Source: Deinococcus budaensis (GTDB taxonomy: Bacteria > Deinococcota > Deinococci > Deinococcales > Deinococcaceae). From it: a DNA stretch of 64,000 bases. The stretch lies in contig NZ_JACHFN010000004.1 in assembly GCF_014201885.1 (NCBI RefSeq), positions 62,001 to 126,000 of the forward strand, read 5' to 3'. A model generated the notes under the pieces. It did not search any database. It had not been told where the DNA came from and was given only the letters and a program-made list of their open reading frames with translations. Position 1 is the stretch's first letter. Each line of letters starts with the position of its first letter. The translations under genes and the position numbers were made by a program. Positions 12,998 through 32,626 of the stretch are shown in pieces.

Positions 12998-13915
12998 ATG
13001 AGCAAACTGGAGAAGGTTCCGCCCACCGTCGGCCCCGCTGGGGGCGTCTCGCCCGATTCGCGGGTCGCCAGCTCGGAGCGTCCAGCTTTCGGGCTGCCGG
13101 GGGTCCCGGCGGTGTTGCTGTGGCTCGTGCTGGCCGCTCTGGCCGCCTGGCTGATCGTGTTGGGTGATCTGCTGGTGCCGGGAGCCGTCCTGGCGGCGCT
13201 GCTGGCGCTGGGCCTGATCGGGTTTTTCATCGTGCAGCCCAACCAGGCCAAGGTGCTCACCCTCTTCGGGCGCTACGTGGGCACCGAGCGGCGCAACGGG
13301 TTTTACTGGACCAACCCCTTCACGGTGCGGAAAAACGTCTCGCTGCGAATCCGCAACTTCAACTCCGAGCGCCTGAAGGTGAACGACCAGGCGGGCAACC
13401 CCATCGAGATCGCCGCCGTGATCGTGTGGCGGGTGGTGGACACGGCCCGGGCCATCTTCGACGTGGAGGACTACAGCGGGTTCGTCGCCATCCAGTCGGA
13501 AACGGCCCTGCGGCACCTCGCCGCGCAGTACCCCTACGACGACCACGACGGCCAGGGCTTCTCGCTGCGCAGCAACCCCGACGAGGTGGCCGAGGCGCTG
13601 GGCCGCGAACTTGCCGCCCGGCTGCGGCACGCAGGTGTCGAGGTGCTGGAAGCCAGGCTCTCGCACCTGGCCTACTCGCCCGAGATCGCGGGCGCGATGC
13701 TCCAGCGCCAGCAGGCCAGCGCGATCATCGCCGCCCGGCAACTCATCGTGCAGGGCGCGGTCGGGATGGTCCAGATGGCCCTGCGCGAGCTGTCGGACCA
13801 GAACATCGTGGACCTCGACGAGGAGCGCAAGGCCCAGATGGTCAGCAACCTGCTCGTCGTGCTGACCAGCGAGCGCGGCACCCAGCCGGTCGTCAACGCG
13901 GGCAGCCTGTACTAG
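12998..13915 (+). CDS. SPFH / band-7 domain membrane protein
   Basis: 305-residue stomatin-prohibitin-flotillin-type protein. Seen: a 35-residue Pro-rich N-tail, two adjacent membrane segments (about 38-75), then [30 protein letters not shown], the standard SPFH opening, and a C-terminal helical part [37 protein letters not shown]. It should form oligomeric scaffolds on the membrane; roles in membrane order, stress or protease control are known for the family. ATG 12998 has TAGGAGG upstream. The small Arc-like gene follows after 11 bp. Divergent from livH. Confidence 0.92.
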   Translation: MSKLEKVPPTVGPAGGVSPDSRVASSERPAFGLPGVPAVLLWLVLAALAAWLIVLGDLLVPGAVLAALLALGLIGFFIVQPNQAKVLTLFGRYVGTERRNGFYWTNPFTVRKNVSLRIRNFNSERLKVNDQAGNPIEIAAVIVWRVVDTARAIFDVEDYSGFVAIQSETALRHLAAQYPYDDHDGQGFSLRSNPDEVAEALGRELAARLRHAGVEVLEARLSHLAYSPEIAGAMLQRQQASAIIAARQLIVQGAVGMVQMALRELSDQNIVDLDEERKAQMVSNLLVVLTSERGTQPVVNAGSLY

Positions 13916-13926
13916 GCCCGGCCCCG

Positions 13927-14127
13927 ATGCCCCCTCGCAAGAACTACCCGCTGAGAATCAGCCCCGAGCTGTACGCCGCGTTGGAACGCTGGGCCGCCGA
14001 CGACCTGCGCTCGGTCAACGCCCAGATCGAGTACCTGCTGACCCGGAGCGTGCGCCAGGCCGGGCGCCTGAAAGAGAGGGAAGAGGCCGCGTCCCCGGCC
14101 CCTTCGCCCACCGAAGAAACGCCCTGA
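13927..14127 (+). CDS. Arc-family ribbon-helix-helix DNA-binding protein
   Basis: 66 residues: [21 protein letters not shown], then [21 protein letters not shown], the strand-helix-helix of Arc/MetJ-type repressors (PF03869-like), and an acidic, Pro-rich tail. RHH proteins bind as dimers to palindromic DNA. Translation is probably coupled to the SPFH gene 11 bp upstream. SPFH plus Arc-type pairs are recurrent; it may autoregulate the operon through the palindrome at 12965, which is an inference. Confidence 0.8.
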   Translation: MPPRKNYPLRISPELYAALERWAADDLRSVNAQIEYLLTRSVRQAGRLKEREEAASPAPSPTEETP

Positions 14128-14393
14128 CCCCCTGGCCCCAGACCCTCACCGTCCGGGGCCACTTTGTGCGCGGCGCGAGTTGAGGCATACTGACGTGTTT
14201 GTCTGTGAAGTCGAAACCTCCCGGCAGAACAGACCCCCACAGCAGGCAGACGACCCACTTCCCGCGCGGAGAACCAGGTGCAAGGCCGCCTGAGGCGTTC
14301 TTTTTCTTCCCCGGCGCGCTCTCCAGCGCTGCGCCTCCACCCGGACAGCCGCTCCCGGCGGTCCCCAGGGTGTGTTCTGCCGACAGGACATCC
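14128..14393 (+). promoter_or_regulatory. Long leader of the DEAD-box helicase gene
   Basis: A 266-bp gene-free stretch. It contains a small stem CGCC-TGA-GGCG at 14287-14297 followed at once by TTCTTTTTCTT (14298-14308), which could act as an attenuator, and a downstream GC-rich segment to the Shine-Dalgarno-like ACAGGACATCC before the ATG. Long leaders are common on cold- or stress-induced RNA helicase genes, but no known RNA family is recognised. Confidence 0.3.
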
Positions 14394-15878
14394 ATGACCC
14401 AGACCCGAAACCGGCCCACCCGAGCCGCTGCCCCGTCCACGCCTGCCCCCTCCGCTGCCCCCGTCACCGACTGGCGGACGCTGCTGGGCGACCGCACGCC
14501 CACGCCTGTCCAGGCCGGAGCGATTCCCGCCCTGCTCGCCGGGCGCGACGTGATCACCACCGCCCGCACCGGCAGCGGCAAGACGCTGGCTTTCCTGATC
14601 CCAGCGGCGGCGCGCGGCATCGGCATGACGCCGACGCGCGGAATGCGCCCCGAGGTGCTGGTCGTCACGCCGACCCGCGAGCTGGCGGTGCAGATCCGCG
14701 ACGTGGCCCGCGAACTCGGCATGACCGCCGGGCGCATCACCGGGGGCATCAGCCCTTCGCAGACCCGCACCGAGGCCAGCGGCAAGGGACTGATCGCCGG
14801 AACGCCGGGCCGCCTCAAGGACCTGATCACACGCGGCGAGCTGTCCCTGGCGGGCCTGCGCTACGTGGTCCTCGACGAGGCCGACGAGCTGCTCTCGCTG
14901 GGCTTCCTGAAGGACGTGGGCGACATCCTGCGTTCGGCCCAGGGTCAGGCGCGCCCGGGCCTCCAGATTGCGATGGCCTCCGCGACCTTCCCGGCCGCGA
15001 TTCGTGAGGTCGCGGAGCGCTTCATGCACTCGCCCGAGCGCATCGACATCGCGCCGGACCGCTCCTCGGACGCCTCCAACCACAGCGGCGACGTGCTGGG
15101 CGGCGCGACCGGGGCCACCCACCTGCTGCTGCACACCACCCGCGAGGACGTGCTGGACGTGGCCGCCGAGCACACCCGCGAGGCGTTGCGCGCCCCCGGC
15201 GGCTGCGTGGTGATCTTCTGCCGCACGAAGTCGCTCGTCAAACGCCGCGCCGAGCGCCTGGGAGAGCTGCTGCGCGGCGAGGAGGTCAGCGCCCTGCAAG
15301 GCAACATGGACCAGAAGAAGCGCGAACGCACCATGGACCTGCTGCGTGAGGGCAAGTCGCGCGTGCTGGTCGCCACCGACATCGCCGGGCGCGGCATCGA
15401 CCTGCCGGAGGTGCGCCTGGTCATCCACATGGACGTGGCGTCCACCTCCGAAGACCATGTCCACCGCTCGGGCCGCACCGCCCGCGCCGGGCGCCCCGGC
15501 GTCAACCTCGTCCTGCTGATTCCCGAGCAGCGCGAGCTGTGGCGCAACGTGCGCCGGGGTCTGCCCGCTGCCCTCCACCCGCCGCTGACCCGCGAGGAAG
15601 GTCAGATCGACAAGGCCATTCAGGAAAAGCAGGGCCAGGGCGGTGGCGGCGGCCAACGTGGAGGCGGGCAGGGACGTGGCCCGGGTGGAGGCGGACGCCC
15701 CGGAGGCCAGGGGCAGCATCAGAGCCGCGCCCCGCGCGACGCCGGAGCGTCCAACCACGGCCGTGCCGAGCAGGGCCAGAAGCGGGCCGCCAAGCCCCAC
15801 CCCCACAATGCCCAGCGCCTCGATACCGGAACCGGGGCCGGGCGCGTCGGCCCGCAGCCTGCGCGCCGCCGCCGCTGA
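14394..15878 (+). CDS. DEAD-box RNA helicase
   Basis: 494-residue ATP-dependent RNA helicase. Seen: Q-motif-like TPVQAGAIPALLAGRDVI, Walker A ARTGSGKT, motif Ia TPTREL, motif II LDEADELL, motif III SAT, and in domain two FCRTKS, VATDIAGRGIDLP and HRSGRTARAG. The C-terminal tail (about 405-494) is very rich in Gly, Gln and Arg (RGG-like), a typical RNA-binding extension. Likely role: unwinding structured mRNA or ribosome precursors, perhaps under cold or stress. The ATG at 14394 is supported by AGGA nearby; a TTG further upstream at 14199 would add non-conserved sequence. Confidence 0.93.
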   Translation: MTQTRNRPTRAAAPSTPAPSAAPVTDWRTLLGDRTPTPVQAGAIPALLAGRDVITTARTGSGKTLAFLIPAAARGIGMTPTRGMRPEVLVVTPTRELAVQIRDVARELGMTAGRITGGISPSQTRTEASGKGLIAGTPGRLKDLITRGELSLAGLRYVVLDEADELLSLGFLKDVGDILRSAQGQARPGLQIAMASATFPAAIREVAERFMHSPERIDIAPDRSSDASNHSGDVLGGATGATHLLLHTTREDVLDVAAEHTREALRAPGGCVVIFCRTKSLVKRRAERLGELLRGEEVSALQGNMDQKKRERTMDLLREGKSRVLVATDIAGRGIDLPEVRLVIHMDVASTSEDHVHRSGRTARAGRPGVNLVLLIPEQRELWRNVRRGLPAALHPPLTREEGQIDKAIQEKQGQGGGGGQRGGGQGRGPGGGGRPGGQGQHQSRAPRDAGASNHGRAEQGQKRAAKPHPHNAQRLDTGTGAGRVGPQPARRRR

Positions 15879-15897
15879 ACGCAGGGTTTCAAGGTGA

Positions 15898-15933
15898 AGG
15901 GAGGGGAGAGCCGTGAGGGGCTTTCCCCTCCCT
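15898..15933 (+). terminator. Terminator-type hairpin after the helicase
   Basis: Arms AGGGAGGGGA and TCCCCTCCCT (10 bp, perfect) with a 16-base loop, 20 bp after the helicase stop. Followed by a short pyrimidine-rich stretch and then by parS site 4. Being palindromic it may also stop transcripts from the converging hpa operon. Confidence 0.65.
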
Positions 15934-15939
15934 CTCCAT

Positions 15940-15961
15940 TTGCTCGTCACGTGACGAGCAA
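15940..15961. promoter_or_regulatory. Putative parS partition site 4
   Basis: A perfect 22-bp palindrome with the same 18-bp core as the other three sites, in the intergenic gap between the 3' ends of the helicase and hpaI, 7.5 kb from parB. Placement in a convergent gap avoids disturbing promoters. Confidence 0.75.
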
Positions 15962-15967
15962 CCCGTC

Positions 15968-16721
15968 TCAACTTCTGAAGCGGGCCAGAAGTTCCGTGCT
16001 GGCGCGGGTCAGCAGCAGCACGTCCACGCCCACCGCCACGAAGGTGTAACCCCACCCCAGATACCGCCGCGCCGTCGTCTCGTCCGTCGCCAGGATGCCC
16101 GCCGCCTTGCCCGCCGCTCGAATTCGGGTGGCCGCGTTCCGGATGGCCGCCTGGACTTCCGGCTGTCCGGGGTTTCCCAGGTGGCCCATGCTCGCAGCGA
16201 GGTCGGCGGGGCCAACAAATACGCCGTCCACGCCTTCGACGGCCGCGACCTCGTCCAGTGCCTCCAGCCCGGCCACCGACTCCACCTGCACCAGCAGGCA
16301 GATGCCGTCGTTCGCGTGCCGCAGGTAATCGGCGTCCCGCGAAAAACCGCTGGCCCGCACCAGCGCACTCGCCACGCCCCGGATGCCCTGCGGCGGGTAG
16401 CGGGTGGCCGCGACCATTTCACGTGCCTGCGCCGCCGACTCCACCATCGGGATCAGCAGGATGCGGGCGCCGATGTCGAGCACCTGTTTGATCTGTACCG
16501 GGTCGCCCACGGGCAAGCGCACCACCGGGGCCGAGGGGTACGCGGCCAGCGCCTGAAGCTGCGCAAGGATGCTCCGCAGATCGTTGGGCGCGTGCTCGCC
16601 GTCCACGACCAGCCAGTCGAACCCGGCCCCAGCGCAGACCTCGGCGCTGTAGGCATCCGCCAGCGAGAGCCAGAGGCCGTAGAGGGTGTCGCCACGGACC
16701 AGGGCGGTTTTGAACCCGTTC

Positions 16722-16732
<11 letters not shown>
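15968..16732 (-). CDS. hpaI: 4-hydroxy-2-oxoheptanedioate aldolase
   Basis: 254-residue class II pyruvate aldolase of the HpcH/HpaI family, the last step of the 4-hydroxyphenylacetate meta-cleavage route: it splits 4-hydroxy-2-oxoheptanedioate into pyruvate and succinic semialdehyde. Seen: [33 protein letters not shown], the metal Glu in [18 protein letters not shown], and the metal Asp in [16 protein letters not shown]. The start overlaps the hpaH end by 11 bp. Last gene of the operon. Confidence 0.93.
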
Positions 16733-20002
<3,270 letters not shown>

Positions 20003-20004
20003 GC

Positions 20005-20810
20005 TCAGTTCTCCTTCCCGGCGAGGCCGGTGTAGGTGGGGTCCACGAAAATGCCGCCCTGCCGCTGTTCGGTGATGTCCTGCGGGTCGCCGTGAAGGTG
20101 CTCGACCTCGGCGGCGTAGGCTTCGGCGTCGTCCTGGGGCACGTAGCCCAGCACGTCCCAGCCGTCGGGGGTCATCCAGCGGCGGGTATTGCCGCTGATG
20201 CCCGCGACGGTCAGAAAGCCCACGTCGGGCGTGGTGACGGCCCGTTCGAAGAGTTGCACCGCGTCCCTGGGACTGAGCCAGGTGGAGAGGTGCCGGGCAT
20301 CCTTCGGCCTCGGCTGGAAGGAGCAGATGCGGACCCCAACAAACTCGACGCCGTACCGCTCGAAATACATGCGGCCCAGCGCCTCGCCAAAGACCTTGCT
20401 GACCCCGTAATAGGTGTCCGGGCGCACGGGCACGTCCGGCCCGATCTTCTCCGAGCGCGGATAGAAGCCGACCGCGTGAATGGAGGAGGCGAAGGCCACC
20501 CGCCGCACGCCCAATTGCCGCGCCGCTTCAAGGACGTGGTAGGTGCCGTCAAAGTTCACGTCGCGGATGCGCTCATAGGTGTGCTCGTCCGCGATGCCGC
20601 CGAGGTGGATCACGGCGCCCACGCCCTCCATCGCGTCCCGGACCTCGTCAAAGTTCGTCAGGTCGGCGGGGACAATCTCCTCGCCCGCCTGCGCTTCTCC
20701 CAGGTTGCGGTTATCGGTCAGGCGCAGGACCGGGAAGCGCCCGCGCAGGCCGTCGCGGAGGGCGGACCCGACTTGCCCGGCGGCTCCGGTGAGGAGGACG
20801 GTGTGGGGCG

Positions 20811-20814
<4 letters not shown>
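20005..20814 (-). CDS. NAD(P)-dependent epimerase/dehydratase family protein
   Basis: 269-residue extended short-chain dehydrogenase. Seen: Rossmann glycine motif [17 protein letters not shown] near the N-terminus, active-site region [12 protein letters not shown] and the YxxxK pair as [13 protein letters not shown]. It resembles uronate dehydrogenase-type proteins more than sugar epimerases. ATG at 20814 overlaps the hpaE stop (ATGA). This gene is not part of the textbook hpa pathway; it may process a side product or act on an unrelated substrate under the same regulation. The much longer reading frame upstream lies within hpaE and is not coding. Confidence 0.87.
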
Positions 20815-23122
<2,308 letters not shown>

Positions 23123-23184
23123 GCCCGCAGCTTCCGCCCGCCGCATGAGCGTTGCCCCCCGCTTGGCTGGCCCCCTCGCCCGGT

Positions 23185-23985
<801 letters not shown>

Positions 23986-24106
23986 GGTGGGACTCCGTTC
24001 AGAGAGGCGAAAACGTGGCGGTGGCCCTCAGCATACGGTCCGCCGGGGGGCGGGCCTACTGGTGCGGAGGGTGAATCTGGCCGCGCCGCGTTGTAGGGTT
24101 GGACAA

Positions 24107-25293
<1,187 letters not shown>

Positions 25294-25309
<16 letters not shown>

Positions 25310-28161
25310 GCGAGCAGCCCGGCGAACTGCTCGGCGCTTTGCGGGCGGCCGGTCAGGTAGCCCTGCACCTGATCGCAGGCGCGCCTATGCAGAAAGTCGA
25401 GCTGTCCGGCATGCTCGACCCCCTCCGCCGTGACCTCCAGACCCAGGGCGTGGGCGAGGTCCATCACCGCCGTCACCAGCGCCTCGTCGCGGGCCGCCGA
25501 GGGCAGGCCGCTGGCGACGCCCGCTGTGAAGGAGCGGTCGATTTTCAGCGCGTCGATGGGGTACTGCTTGAGGTAGGCGAGGTTGGAATACCCGGTGCCG
25601 AAGTCGTCCACCGCGATTCGCACGCCCAGGTCCTTGAGACGGTGCAGGGTCTCGTGGGCTTCCAGCGCCTGCATCAGCATGCTTTCGGTGAGTTCCAGTT
25701 CCAGTTGCTGCGGCGCCAGTCCCGACGCGCGCAGCGCCCAGGTCACCGCCTCGGTCAGGTCGGGTTGCTGAAACTGCCGCGCCGAGAGGTTGACCGCCAT
25801 GCGCAGCCCTGGCGCGAGGCGGCTCCAGGCGACCGCCTGCTCGCAGGCCTGACGCAGCACCCAGGCCCCGATAGGCACGATCAGCCCCGTCACTTCCGCC
25901 AGCGGAATGAAGTCGGCGGGCGGCACCAGCCCCAGCTCGGGATGCTGCCAGCGCAGCAGCGCCTCGGCGCCGGTCAGCCGCCCGCTGCGGGGGTCGAACT
26001 GCGGCTGGTAGTGCAGCACGAACTCGCCGCGCTCCAGCGCCCGGTGCAGCGCACTTTCCAGCGTCATGGCGGCCAGGCGCTCGTCGCCTTCCGGGGTGTA
26101 CAGGGCGTAGCCGCCGCCCCGGCGCTTGGCCTGGTACATCGCGGTGTCGGCCTGTTGCAGCAGGGCCTCGACCACCGCGCCCCCCGGCCCCGACACGCTG
26201 AAGCCGATGCTGGGGCGCACGAAAACCTCGCGCCCCGAGAGCATGAACGGCTGACTGAACGCCTGAATCAGCCGCCCGGCCACCCCGCGCACGGCCTGTT
26301 CGGTCTCGGCGCGGCCCAGCACCATCAGGAACTCGTCGCCGCCCATGCGCGCCAGGGTGTCGCCCCTGCCCAGCACCCCGCGCAGCCGGGCGGCCACCTG
26401 CTGCAAGAGGGCGTCGCCCACGCTGTGCCCCAGGGTGTCGTTGACCAGCTTGAAGCGGTCGAGGTCCATCAGGCCCACGGCCACCGCCTCGCCCGCCCCG
26501 CGCGCCTCTTGCAGCCGCCGCTGCAACTCGCGCTCGAACAGCACCCGGTTGGGCAGGTTGGTCAGCGCGTCGTAGAGGGCCTGGCGCTCCAGTGCCGAGT
26601 GGGCCTGATAGCGCTCGATCACCAGCGCCGCAAGCTGCGCCGCCGCGCCCAGCTGGGTGCGTTCGTCGGCGTTGGGCGGCCCGCCCCCCGCGCTGGCCGG
26701 GCCGCGCAGCAGCAGGGTGCCCAGCCGGGCGCCGCCGTCCCCGCCCGTCACCGGATGCCGCCAGAGGCGGGGGTCTTCTTCCCCCGCCGGGCCAGCCTCG
26801 TCCGCGTCCGCCGTCCCGGCGTCCCTGGCCCACTTCAGCTGCGCGCCGGGTCCGGTGGCCGGTTCGGCCTCCGGGTGGGCCGTGAACACTTCAGGGGCGG
26901 CGCCGGGCCGCTCGCCGGGCAGCGCCAGGGCCGCGCGCCGTCCCGGAAACTGCCGCTCCAGGGTGCGCAGCAGCTGCGCCAGCACCTGCTCCAGCGGCGC
27001 GCTCTTGGCCGCGAGTTCCAGCACCTGCGCGCGCCCCCGGTCGAGGTGCTCGGCAAACTGCTTGCGCTCGGTGATGTCGCGCTGAATCGAGATCCAGTGG
27101 GTGTACCAACCGGTCTCGTCGGCCACCGGCGCGATGGACAGCTCGACCCAGAACTCGCTGCCGTCCTTGCGGTAGTTCACGACCTCGACCTCGACACTTT
27201 TCCAGCGCTCGAGGGCGTGGCGAATGCGGTCGAGCACCTTGCGGTCGGTGCGCGGCCCCTGAAGCAGCCGGGGGGTCTGGCCCAGCACCTCCTCGGCCGC
27301 GTAGCCGGTCGTGCGGGTAAAGGCGGCGTTGGCGTACACGATGCGCGGCCCCGGCTGATCCACCGGCTCGGCCTCGGTGATCAGCACCGAGTCGTTGGCG
27401 TGGGCCAGGACCGATTCGAGCAGCGCGAGTTGCCGCAGCGCGAGGTGGTGCGCCCCCTCCTCGCGCGACACCCGCTGCACGGTGCCCACCAGCCCGCCGG
27501 GCAGCGGGGCCGCCGTGAGGGCCACCGTCGCCTGCTCGCCGTCCGGCTGCGGCAGCTGAAGGTACTGCGGGGGGGTGGGCACCTGCCCCCGGGCCGCGCT
27601 GCGCCGCAGGGCCGCAAAGGCGCTGGCGAGGTGGGTGTGGGCGATCTGCTGGCCCAGCACCTCGCTGCCGCGCAGCCCCAGGGTCTGTTCCGCCGCGCGG
27701 TTCCACTGCTTGACCAGGCCCTCCAGCGTCAGGGCGTACACCGCCAGCGGCGCGGCCTGCACCACTGCCTCGAGCTGGTCGTGGGCCTCGCGCAGCCGCG
27801 TCCCCTCGGCGTGCAGCTCCAGTTCGTGCAGCAAGCAGGCCACCAGCGGATCCGGCCCGGCCTGACCGCCAGAGTCGCCCGGCAGGCGGCCCGGCCCCGC
27901 CGCCGCCCCCCAGAACCGCAGCGAGCCGCTCAGGTCGCCCTGCTCGAAGGTCAGCGCCGAAGGTTCGGCCTCCCCGCAGGCGGGCGGCGTGAACTCTTCC
28001 GGCCAGCTGCCCTGCCACAGGTCCCCGCCCTGCCGGAGGCTCAGCGTGGCGGCGCGGGCGCCCAGCAGCCGCGCCCACAACCGCAGCAGCGGCGCAAAGG
28101 CCCCGGCGGGCAGGGTGGACAGGGCAAAGGAGACGGAAGGCGGGTCAGGGGCAGCGGACAT
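25294..28161 (-). CDS. PAS-GAF-GGDEF-EAL cyclic-di-GMP signalling protein
   Basis: 955-residue soluble protein. In order: N-terminal region of unknown type (1-120); PAS around 125-235 (LEAVVQAAPLAVYALTLEGLV); PAS with PAC around 255-380 (VLITEAEPVDQ, YKDGSEFWVE-like YRKDGSEFWVELSIAPV, ISIQRDITERK); GAF-like 385-535; GGDEF with intact MGGDEFLMV around 620; EAL with EALLRW, NLSARQF, ELELTES, DDFGTGYSNL and AEGVE, all catalytic residues apparently present. Could both make and degrade c-di-GMP; such tandem proteins often keep one dominant activity. No canonical RxxD inhibitory site precedes GGDEF. The start at 28161 is preferred over 28218. Confidence 0.9.
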
Positions 28162-28563
28162 CGAAACCTCGGAAGCAGAAAGGCGGCCAGGGCACAGGGG
28201 GAGAGGGGACCGGGCCACCCCGGGCAGGGTGCGGGAGCGGCGGTAGACGAATCAGGACATGACGCCGCTTGCAGAAGTCTTACGCCCGGGGCGCGCGGGC
28301 CAGGCGGCGCGCCAATGTAGAGTCCGGCTTCCTTTCCTCTTGGAGAGATGCCTTACAGGATGAAGAGCGCCCGGCAGGTGTGCGGCGTGCCCCCCGCCGG
28401 GCGGGGGTGCCCGGCCAGACCGGACGGCATGCGTGGACAGGGGCGCGCGCCCCGCCGCCGCGCTGGCCGCGCCTTCTGCTAGCATCCGGGCAAGCACAGT
28501 TTCAGCGTTCCTGCCGTCCGGCCCTCTGCCCGAGCGGCGCGTCCCCCCGTGGAGGTCTATCCC
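28162..28563. other. Intergenic region between divergent GGDEF-EAL and livK-like genes
   Basis: About 400 bp with no convincing gene; frames across it are GC-skew shadows. A possible extended -10 TGCTAGCAT lies at about 28477-28485 for the livK-like gene, and GGAGG sits nine bp before that ATG. Nothing else stands out. Confidence 0.4.
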
Positions 28564-29709
<1,146 letters not shown>

Positions 29710-29795
29710 CGCGCGGCGGACCCGGGAGGCGGGGGGAGGCCGGGCGCAGCGTGGTATCCGGCACCCCCCCCAACCTATGAAGACAAGCGGAAGCG

Positions 29796-31239
29796 ATGAC
29801 GGGGGAGAGGAGAGGTGGACCCTTGACGGACCCGGCGGCAGGCTGGCTGGAGCAGCTGCGCGCACGTCTGGAGGGGCGCGTCAGCGTCCAGCCCGGCGAC
29901 CTGGCGGCGCACGCGCACGACGAGGGCACCCCGCTGACCTGGACGCCCGGCGCGGTCGTCTTCGCCGGGTCGGAGGCGGACGTGCTGGAGACGCTGGCGG
30001 TGGCCCGCGCCTTCCGGGTGCCCGTGACGCCCTGGGGCGCGGGCACCAGCCTGGAGGGGGCGGCGCTGCCGTTGCCGGGGGCGCTCTCGCTCGACCTCGG
30101 CGGCCTGGACGGGGTGGGCGAGGTGGACCCGGTCGGCTTTACCGTGACGGTGGGGCCGGGGGTGCGGCGGCTGAGCCTCAACCGCCGCCTGCGCCCGCAC
30201 GGCCTCTTCTTTCCGGTGGACCCCGGCGCCGACGCGAGCTTAGGCGGGATGGCGGCCACCAACGCCAGCGGCACGACCACCGTGCGCTACGGCGGAATGC
30301 GCGAGAACGTGGCGGCGCTGCGGGTCGCCCTGACCGACGGGCGGGTACTGAGCCTCGGCCGCGCCGCGCGCAAGAGCAGCAGCGGGTATGCCCTGGGGCA
30401 GCTCTTTATAGGGTCGGAGGGCACGCTGGGGGTCATCACGGCGCTCACGCTGCGGCTGCATCCCCTGCCGCCGAGCGCGGCCAGCGTGCAGCTCGCCTTC
30501 GGGGACGTGGCCTCGGCGGTGGCGGCCAGCGTGAGCGTGCGCGGGCTGGGCCTCGCGCCCGAGCGGCTGGAATTCGTGGACGCGGCGACGGTGGCCGCCG
30601 TCAACCGCCACCGTGACCGCCGCGACCCGGAAGCGCCGACCCTCTGGGTGGGGGTCGCGGGCCGCGACCGCGCGGACGTGGAGGCGCAGCTCGCCCTGCT
30701 GCGCGAGGCCGCCGCGCCCCACGGCGGCACGCTGGTGGGCGAGGCCCGCACGCCCGAGGCGGAAAGCGCGCTGTGGGCCGCCCGGCACGGTGTCTACGAC
30801 GCGCTGCGGGCGGCCTGGCCCGGTCACGCGACCCGCATCGCGGACGTGTGCGTGCCGCTGCCCGCGCTGGCGGGAACGGCGGCATTGGCCCAGCACCTGT
30901 TGGAAACCTCCCGCTTGACTGCGCCCCTGGTCGGCCACATCGGCGACGGCAACCTGCACCTGCTGCTGCACGCCCGTCCCGACGACGAGGACGCCTGGAC
31001 CCGCATCGACCACGTCCTGCATGCCCTGGCCACCCACGCCGTCGCGGTCGGCGGCACCTGCACGGGCGAACACGGGGTCGGCCTGCGCAAGCGGGCCTAC
31101 CTGCGCGCCGAGCACGGGGACGCGCTGGACGTGATGCGCGACCTCAAGGCTCTGCTGGACCCGCTTGAATTGCTCAACCCCGGCAAGGTCGTGGGCGACC
31201 CGTCCACCCTGCCCGGCTGGAATTCCAACTGGAGGCCCG

Positions 31240-31253
<14 letters not shown>
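29796..31253 (+). CDS. FAD-linked oxidase, GlcD / D-lactate dehydrogenase type
   Basis: 485-residue flavoprotein of the PCMH (FAD_binding_4 plus FAD-oxidase_C) family, which oxidises D-lactate, glycolate or similar 2-hydroxyacids. Seen: VPVTPWGAGTSLEGAALPL, GFTVTVGPGVRRLSLN, PVDPGADASLGGMAATNASGTTTVRYGGMRENV, SSSGYALGQLFIGSEGTLGVIT, and the C-terminal GHIGDGNLHLLLH and TCTGEHGVGLRKRAYL, all diagnostic. The ATG at 29796 is used; a TTG at 29823 with AGGAGAGG ahead of it is an equally plausible start. Its last 14 bp overlap paaK. Confidence 0.9.
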
Positions 31254-32520
<1,267 letters not shown>

Positions 32521-32626
32521 GCGCAGGAGAGCGCGGGAGACAGGGGGCGGGGAATGCAGGCGCAGAGCGGCAGGGATTCCCCGTCGGCCTGGACCGGGTT
32601 CCTCGTCTTGCCGCCGGGCGCCGGGT

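Noticed and set aside
13944..16055. Large minus-strand frame (703 codons) opposite the helicase
   Set aside because: Opposite strand of a DEAD-box gene with full motifs; no recognisable domains in the reverse.
25339..28320. Long plus-strand frame (993 codons) opposite the GGDEF-EAL gene
   Set aside because: Mirror of a real gene with strong motif evidence on the minus strand; composition is Gln, Arg, Gly and His-rich without any fold.
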